NCBI GenBank assembly: GCA_052168315.1
Contig: JBQLZO010000087.1
Span: 1 to 17,401 of the forward strand
Direction: 5' to 3'
Origin: JBQLZO01 sp052168315
GTDB lineage: Bacteria; Planctomycetota; Phycisphaerae; Phycisphaerales; UBA1924
DNA length: 17,401 bases
Positions 14,058-17,401 of the stretch are shown here, one piece after another; within the stretch, counting starts at the first letter, position 1; every line of letters starts with the position of its first letter. Made by a program: the position numbers and the translations under genes. The notes beneath the pieces are model-generated. The model worked only from the letters and a program-made list of their open reading frames with translations, did not search any database and was not told where the DNA came from.

Positions 14058-14456
14058 ATGCCGGGACTTCCCGATGAACAGATCGTACTGAAGGGCTCGG
14101 CGGCCACCATCGCCTACGCGGTGGACGCGAAGGGAGAGATGCCCGCGAAGGCGTTCTTCCAGGGCACCAAGGGCAAGGACGCACCGTCCGCGCAGGAGCG
14201 TGCCGGACTTAATCAGGCCTTTAAGGTGATGGCGGAAACCGGCGCCATCAGGAACGACCAGCAGTTCAAGAAGGAACGCGGCGAAATCTATGGCTTCAAG
14301 AAGTACCAAGCACGGGTTGCGGCTTTCCGAGTCGGGGATATCTGGTTCTTGACGCACGGCTTCAAGAAGAAGCAGGACAAGTGGCCGGAGAAGGAGCTCG
14401 ACCGAGCGAATCGAATCCGAGGCGAGCACATGAATCGGCAAAAGGAACGGCGATGA
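14058..14456 (+). CDS. higB: HigB-type (Gp49-like, RelE-fold) toxin of a TAC module
   Basis: A 132-residue basic protein fitting the phage-derived Gp49-like/HigB toxins of the RelE superfamily, which cut mRNA, mostly on the ribosome. Diagnostic blocks are GEIYGFKKYQARVAAFRVGD at about 75-94, WFLTHGFKKKQDKWP at 96-110, and EKELDRANRIR after it. Family length is about 110-130 residues. An N-terminal extension of roughly 20 residues precedes the usual core. The ATG at 14058 has no ribosome-binding site but is the only sensible start and lies just after the palindrome. The stop TGA (14454-14456) overlaps the antitoxin's ATG (14453) by 3 bases plus one, as ATGA. Toxin-first order is typical of HigBA. 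Toxicity is inferred from the family. Confidence 0.85.
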   Translation: MPGLPDEQIVLKGSAATIAYAVDAKGEMPAKAFFQGTKGKDAPSAQERAGLNQAFKVMAETGAIRNDQQFKKERGEIYGFKKYQARVAAFRVGDIWFLTHGFKKKQDKWPEKELDRANRIRGEHMNRQKERR

Positions 14457-14863
14457 CCGCGAAGTGGATCGAGAGACTGCGGGAGACTGAAGAGGGACGT
14501 CGACTGATCGAGCAGGAGCGCTTGATCATGCAGGCGACGGAGGCAATCGCTGCGCTCCTCCAAGAACAGGATGTGTCTCGTGCCGAGTTGGCGCGGCGGA
14601 TCGGCAAGTCCCCTGCGTTCGTCACTAAGCTGATGCGCGGCGACAACAACTTCACGCTTCGCACTCTCAGCGATGTGCTCTTCGCTCTGAGTCGATCCGT
14701 ACATCTTTCCCTCGGTAGTATTGGGGAGGATATCTCGCTGTGTGCCACCAAGGCGTCTAAGCCTCTCGTGCTTGATGCGAGCGGATGGGGCGCAATTAGG
14801 GCGAGTTGGACTGAACGCCCTCGTCTCTCTGGATTGGGCGAAATCAACGAGGTTGCCGCGTGA
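14453..14863 (+). CDS. higA: HigA-type XRE-family antitoxin with C-terminal extension
   Basis: A 136-residue protein. Residues about 41-80 form an XRE/Cro-type helix-turn-helix (VSRAELARRIGKSPAFVTKL, then MRGDNNFTLRTLSDVLFAL); this should bind the operator and neutralise the toxin. An N-terminal helical part rich in Arg and Glu precedes it. After the HTH comes an extension of about 45 residues (about 91-136) containing Trp112 and Trp119 and several hydrophobics. In TAC systems such a tail, the chaperone-addiction region, makes the antitoxin unstable unless the SecB-like chaperone binds it; here that role is inferred from position and composition. The start ATG overlaps the toxin stop, and the stop TGA overlaps the next gene's GTG (14860) as GTGA, so the three genes are translationally coupled. 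Confidence 0.85.
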   Translation: MTAKWIERLRETEEGRRLIEQERLIMQATEAIAALLQEQDVSRAELARRIGKSPAFVTKLMRGDNNFTLRTLSDVLFALSRSVHLSLGSIGEDISLCATKASKPLVLDASGWGAIRASWTERPRLSGLGEINEVAA

Positions 14864-15411
14864 CGAACAATCCGTCTTCAACTTCGGCAGAAGCACCGGA
14901 ACGCACGGTCGAGGCGGTGATGAAGCGTGTGAGCCAGGCGCAGCGTTTCTTCGAACTTGCGTCGGTTCGATTCATTGAGTTCCGAGCCAGCTACGGCGTT
15001 GCGCCCGATGGAAAGGAACCGGCGCTCCGCATCGGCATCGACGATCAGGCCGTCGAGCTTCGGGATGATGTTCTTTCAACACAGATGCGGTTCGAGTTCC
15101 GAGGGCCATCGCCTTTCAAGGAGGAGAAAGGCCGACTGGTGGATGTGAGCGCGACGGTCCGTGTCGAGTATTTCCGGCCTGAAGATCGCGGCGATATCGA
15201 TCAGTCGGAAGCAGAGGTCTTTGCACGAGTGAACGGGATCTACAACGCATGGCCTTATCTCCGCGAGTATGTGCAGACGAGTCTCGTTCGGCTCGGATTG
15301 CCGCCGTTCGAGTTGCCACTTCTCCGGGCTGGCGCGGCCGCGCAGCTCGGCGGGCTGGTCGATCCGCCGGCCGAGCGTGATGACGGCGCGTCGCCAACGA
15401 ACAACGAGTAG
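14860..15411 (+). CDS. SecB-like chaperone of a TAC module
   Basis: A 183-residue protein. Residues about 35-157 resemble SecB: beta-strand-rich sequence (SVRFIEFRASYG; LSTQMRFEFRG; LVDVSATVRVEYFRP), then EVFARVNGIYNAWPYLREYV and VRLGLPPFELPLLR at 143-156. The last two match the C-terminal SecB signature of PYxRE followed by GxPPxxLPxL. Classical SecB keeps exported proteins unfolded for SecA; SecB-like members of TAC systems are specialised to bind the antitoxin's tail. Length is close to the roughly 180 residues of the M. tuberculosis TAC chaperone (Rv1957, from memory). The C-terminal 25 residues are charged and probably flexible. GTG start at 14860 overlaps the antitoxin stop. It could also act in export; no other sec gene is in the window. 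Confidence 0.8.
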   Translation: MTNNPSSTSAEAPERTVEAVMKRVSQAQRFFELASVRFIEFRASYGVAPDGKEPALRIGIDDQAVELRDDVLSTQMRFEFRGPSPFKEEKGRLVDVSATVRVEYFRPEDRGDIDQSEAEVFARVNGIYNAWPYLREYVQTSLVRLGLPPFELPLLRAGAAAQLGGLVDPPAERDDGASPTNNE

Positions 15412-15452
15412 GGCGAGAGTTATCGCCTCGATTCCGCATCGAAATTTCTTCC

Positions 15453-15485
15453 CGGCCCTCCCAACGCGGAGGGCCGTTGTCGTTG
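15453..15485 (+). terminator. Intrinsic-type terminator of the TAC operon
   Basis: CGGCCCTCC (15453-15461) and GGAGGGCCG (15468-15476) form a perfect 9-base GC stem with a 6-base loop, followed by TTGTCGTT. It starts 42 bases after the operon's last stop. The T-run is broken, so efficiency is uncertain. Confidence 0.7.
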
Positions 15486-15594
15486 GTGGGCTGGGCGCTC
15501 ACTCGAGTTTCCGAGTTGCCGCCCCGGAGCGGCGTGGAATTGTCCCCCGTCGCGGGCTGGCGGGGCCCGGTGAGGGGTGGCTCTCGAGCGGCGG

Positions 15595-16188
15595 TCAGTC
15601 GTTGTGGCGTTGGCGGAGGCGGGTGCTTAGGCGGAGGAGGAGGTGGGCTCTTTCGGTTTCGTTGAGCCAGTCCTGGAGGGTGCCCTGGAGTTCGTCGTCG
15701 GGGATGGGGGCTCCGGGGATGGGGCAGGCTGGGCCGAGGTTGCGGGCGGCGATGGCTCGGTAGCGGGTGAGGGTTCGGTCGCCGAAGATGGAGACGGGTT
15801 CGAAGTCTTCGGCCATGTAGACGGCGACGGGGACTCGGGTGCCGGCGCAGATTTTGATGAGTGAGGCGAAGTCGGCGTGCTCATCGCGGTCGACATAGCG
15901 GACCTGGATGAGTGGTGAGGCGTCGGCGATGGCCTGGAGGAGTGGGAGCTGCTGGACGCAGTCGCCGCACCAGACGCCGGAGGAGACGAGGATGTTGACC
16001 TTGCGGGTGAAGGCCGTGATGAGTTTGGTCTGCGCCTCGGTGAGGGTGGCGCGGGCGCGGATGTCGGCCCAGGCTTTCTGCTGGGCGTCGGTTCCGGTGG
16101 CGACATAGTCGGGGTAGGCCTTGCCGGCCTGGAAGGTGGCCTGGAGGAAGGGGGCGGTGAGTGCGGGGGCGGGGTTGGCGTTGGGCAT
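15595..16188 (-). CDS. Thioredoxin-like protein with WCGDC motif
   Basis: A 197-residue protein with a thioredoxin fold: the redox motif W-C-G-D-C at residues 73-77 (Cys74 and Cys77), preceded by the strand KVNILVSSG, and a cis-proline at RVPVAVYMAED (Pro120). It lacks a signal peptide, so it is expected in the cytoplasm as a dithiol/disulfide oxidoreductase. The CGDC active site and a 60-residue N-terminal helical extension set it apart from ordinary thioredoxin (about 105 residues); it resembles thioredoxin-like proteins found in various environmental bacteria. It lies 99 bases downstream of the aldo/keto reductase gene on the same strand and is probably co-transcribed. The ribosome-binding site is weak. 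Confidence 0.8.
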   Translation of the reverse strand: MPNANPAPALTAPFLQATFQAGKAYPDYVATGTDAQQKAWADIRARATLTEAQTKLITAFTRKVNILVSSGVWCGDCVQQLPLLQAIADASPLIQVRYVDRDEHADFASLIKICAGTRVPVAVYMAEDFEPVSIFGDRTLTRYRAIAARNLGPACPIPGAPIPDDELQGTLQDWLNETERAHLLLRLSTRLRQRHND

Positions 16189-16287
16189 GGGTCGGTCCGG
16201 GTGAGAGAGTGTGTGTGGAGAGAGGAGCGCGGGTGTTGGCGCGGGTGTTGAGTTGGGATGGCTGGGGGGAGTTGGGGGGGTGGGGGG

Positions 16288-17376
16288 TTACCAGCGTTCG
16301 GCATCATTGGCGGGGGAGAGGTCCCAGACTTCAGAGGGGCGGTTGTTGATGGTGGTGCCGGACTGGACGGTCTTGATGGTGAAGTCGAGGAAGTCGCAGG
16401 GGAAGGGGAGTGTGGGCTTGCTGGCCTCGTTGAGTTCGGCCATGTCCTCGGCGGAGAGTTCGAGTTCGCAGGCGCGGAGGTTGGATTCGAGCTGGTCCAT
16501 CTTGCGGGCGCCGATGATGGGGGAGGTGATGCCGGGCATGGCGAGGTTCCATGCCAGGGCGACCTCGGCGGGCGGGCGGTTGGTGCGCTGGGCGACCTTG
16601 AACAGCGCATCGAGGATGGTGAGGATGCGTTCGTTCTCGAGGTGCTTGACCATCCAGTCGGAGCGCTTGGCATCCTCGATGTTCTTCGAGCCGCGGCGGT
16701 ACTTGCCGGAGAGGAGGCCGCCCTTGAGGGGTGACCACGGGGTGATGCCGAGGCCGAGGTCGATGGCCATGGGGACGAGTTCGCCCTCGGGGGTGCGTTC
16801 GATGAGCGAGTATTCGATCTGGAGTGCGATGAGGGGGGCCCAGCCGCGGAAGTGGGCGATGGTCTGGGCCTGGGCGCAGACCCACGCGGGGGTGTCGGAG
16901 AAGCCGATGTAGCGGATCTTGCCCTGTTTGACGAGGTCGTCGAGGGCGCGCATGGTTTCTTCGATGGGGGTGAACTTGTCCCAGAAGTGCATCCACATGA
17001 GGTCGATGCAGTCGGTGCGGAGTCGGCGGAGGGATTCCTCGGTGGACTGCGTGAGGTTCTTGCGGTGGGCGCCGCCGGCGTTGGGGTCGCCTCGGTGCAT
17101 GTTGCCGAGCCACTTGGTGGCGAGGACGACGCGGTCGCGTTTGCCGGACTTGTGGAAGTGGTCGCCGAGGATGGCTTCTGAGTGTCCCTTGGTGTAGATG
17201 TTGGCGGTGTCGATGAAGTTGCCGCCGCGGTCGAGGTAGGCGTCGATGAGCTGGTGTGAGGTTTTCTCATCGCAGCCGAAGCCCCATTCCTCGCCGAAGG
17301 TCATGGCGCCGAGGCAGAGGGGCGAGACGCGGAGGCCGGAGCGGCCGAGGGTGATGTAGTGGTTGAGGGGGGGCAT
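16288..17376 (-). CDS. Aldo/keto reductase
   Basis: A 362-residue NAD(P)H-dependent oxidoreductase with a (beta/alpha)8 barrel. Catalytic residues are visible: Asp56 and Tyr61 in DTANIYTKGHSE, Lys88 in ATKW and His130 in DLMWMHFWD. N-terminal LGRSGLRVSPLCLGAMTFG and the later GLGITPWSPLKGGLLSGKY and SPIIGARKMDQL are typical cofactor and barrel signatures. It reduces aldehydes or ketones; the natural substrate is unknown. The ATG at 17376 follows AAGGA about 9 bases upstream. The first gene of a likely two-gene unit with the thioredoxin-like gene; upstream of it the window ends after 25 bases. Confidence 0.93.
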   Translation of the reverse strand: MPPLNHYITLGRSGLRVSPLCLGAMTFGEEWGFGCDEKTSHQLIDAYLDRGGNFIDTANIYTKGHSEAILGDHFHKSGKRDRVVLATKWLGNMHRGDPNAGGAHRKNLTQSTEESLRRLRTDCIDLMWMHFWDKFTPIEETMRALDDLVKQGKIRYIGFSDTPAWVCAQAQTIAHFRGWAPLIALQIEYSLIERTPEGELVPMAIDLGLGITPWSPLKGGLLSGKYRRGSKNIEDAKRSDWMVKHLENERILTILDALFKVAQRTNRPPAEVALAWNLAMPGITSPIIGARKMDQLESNLRACELELSAEDMAELNEASKPTLPFPCDFLDFTIKTVQSGTTINNRPSEVWDLSPANDAERW

Positions 17377-17401
17377 GGTGGGGGTTCCTTGGGGGAGAGG
17401 G

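Noticed and set aside
15518..15533. GCCGC/GCGGC hairpin as a terminator of the minus-strand thioredoxin-like gene
   Set aside because: The stem has only 5 pairs and no T-run on the minus strand; it cannot be distinguished from chance in such GC-rich sequence.
15627..17270. 547-codon minus-strand frame
   Set aside because: It is the shifted frame of the aldo/keto reductase and thioredoxin-like genes, dominated by Ser/Pro/Thr.

Overview
The window is a 17.4 kb piece of a very GC-rich bacterial chromosome. Most coding strands are rich in G and C at third positions, and many genes have weak or no Shine-Dalgarno sequences. Together with the type of CPBP membrane protein (QxxxFR and EQALYGDF motifs) and a degenerate recombinase tail of a sort common in planctomycetes, this suggests a planctomycete, perhaps of the Phycisphaerae. 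That assignment is inference; there is no rRNA or other marker gene in the window.

Layout. (1) 1-3500, minus-strand accessory region: a small one-helix membrane protein (317-583), an unrecognised 221-residue protein (865-1530), a lipoprotein (1934-2629), and a broken partial copy of the 221-residue gene (2739-2886). These are embedded in dispersed repeats: about four copies of a 150-base module and three perfect palindromes plus one decayed one. The lipoprotein gene lies between the two arms of an imperfect direct duplication. (2) 3505-4287: a strikingly AT-rich gene for a zinc-ribbon/DUF4145 protein, probably foreign. (3) 4373-13718, core-like GC-rich block: a thiolase (minus), then on the plus strand a CPBP-family membrane protein, a lipoprotein alpha/beta hydrolase with an EF-hand loop, an MscS-family channel, an MmgE/PrpD-family dehydratase and a secreted protein of unknown function. 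A SAM-dependent methyltransferase (minus) and a small carbonic-anhydrase-like protein (plus) follow. (4) 13730-15480, second island: a recombinase C-terminal remnant with two catalytic residues altered, then a three-gene operon with 3- or 4-base overlaps. The operon reads HigB/Gp49-like toxin, XRE-family antitoxin with a C-terminal extension, and SecB-like chaperone, and ends in a strong hairpin. (5) 15595-17376, minus strand: an aldo/keto reductase followed by a thioredoxin-like protein, probably co-transcribed.

The most interesting system is the operon at 14058-15411. It has the gene order and product types of a toxin-antitoxin-chaperone (TAC) module, the class known from Mycobacterium tuberculosis Rv1955-Rv1956-Rv1957. 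In that class a SecB-like chaperone protects the antitoxin, which then neutralises the toxin. Here it lies next to the recombinase remnant and starts from a palindrome that nearly touches the first ATG. No tRNA, rRNA, CRISPR array or intact transposase was seen.
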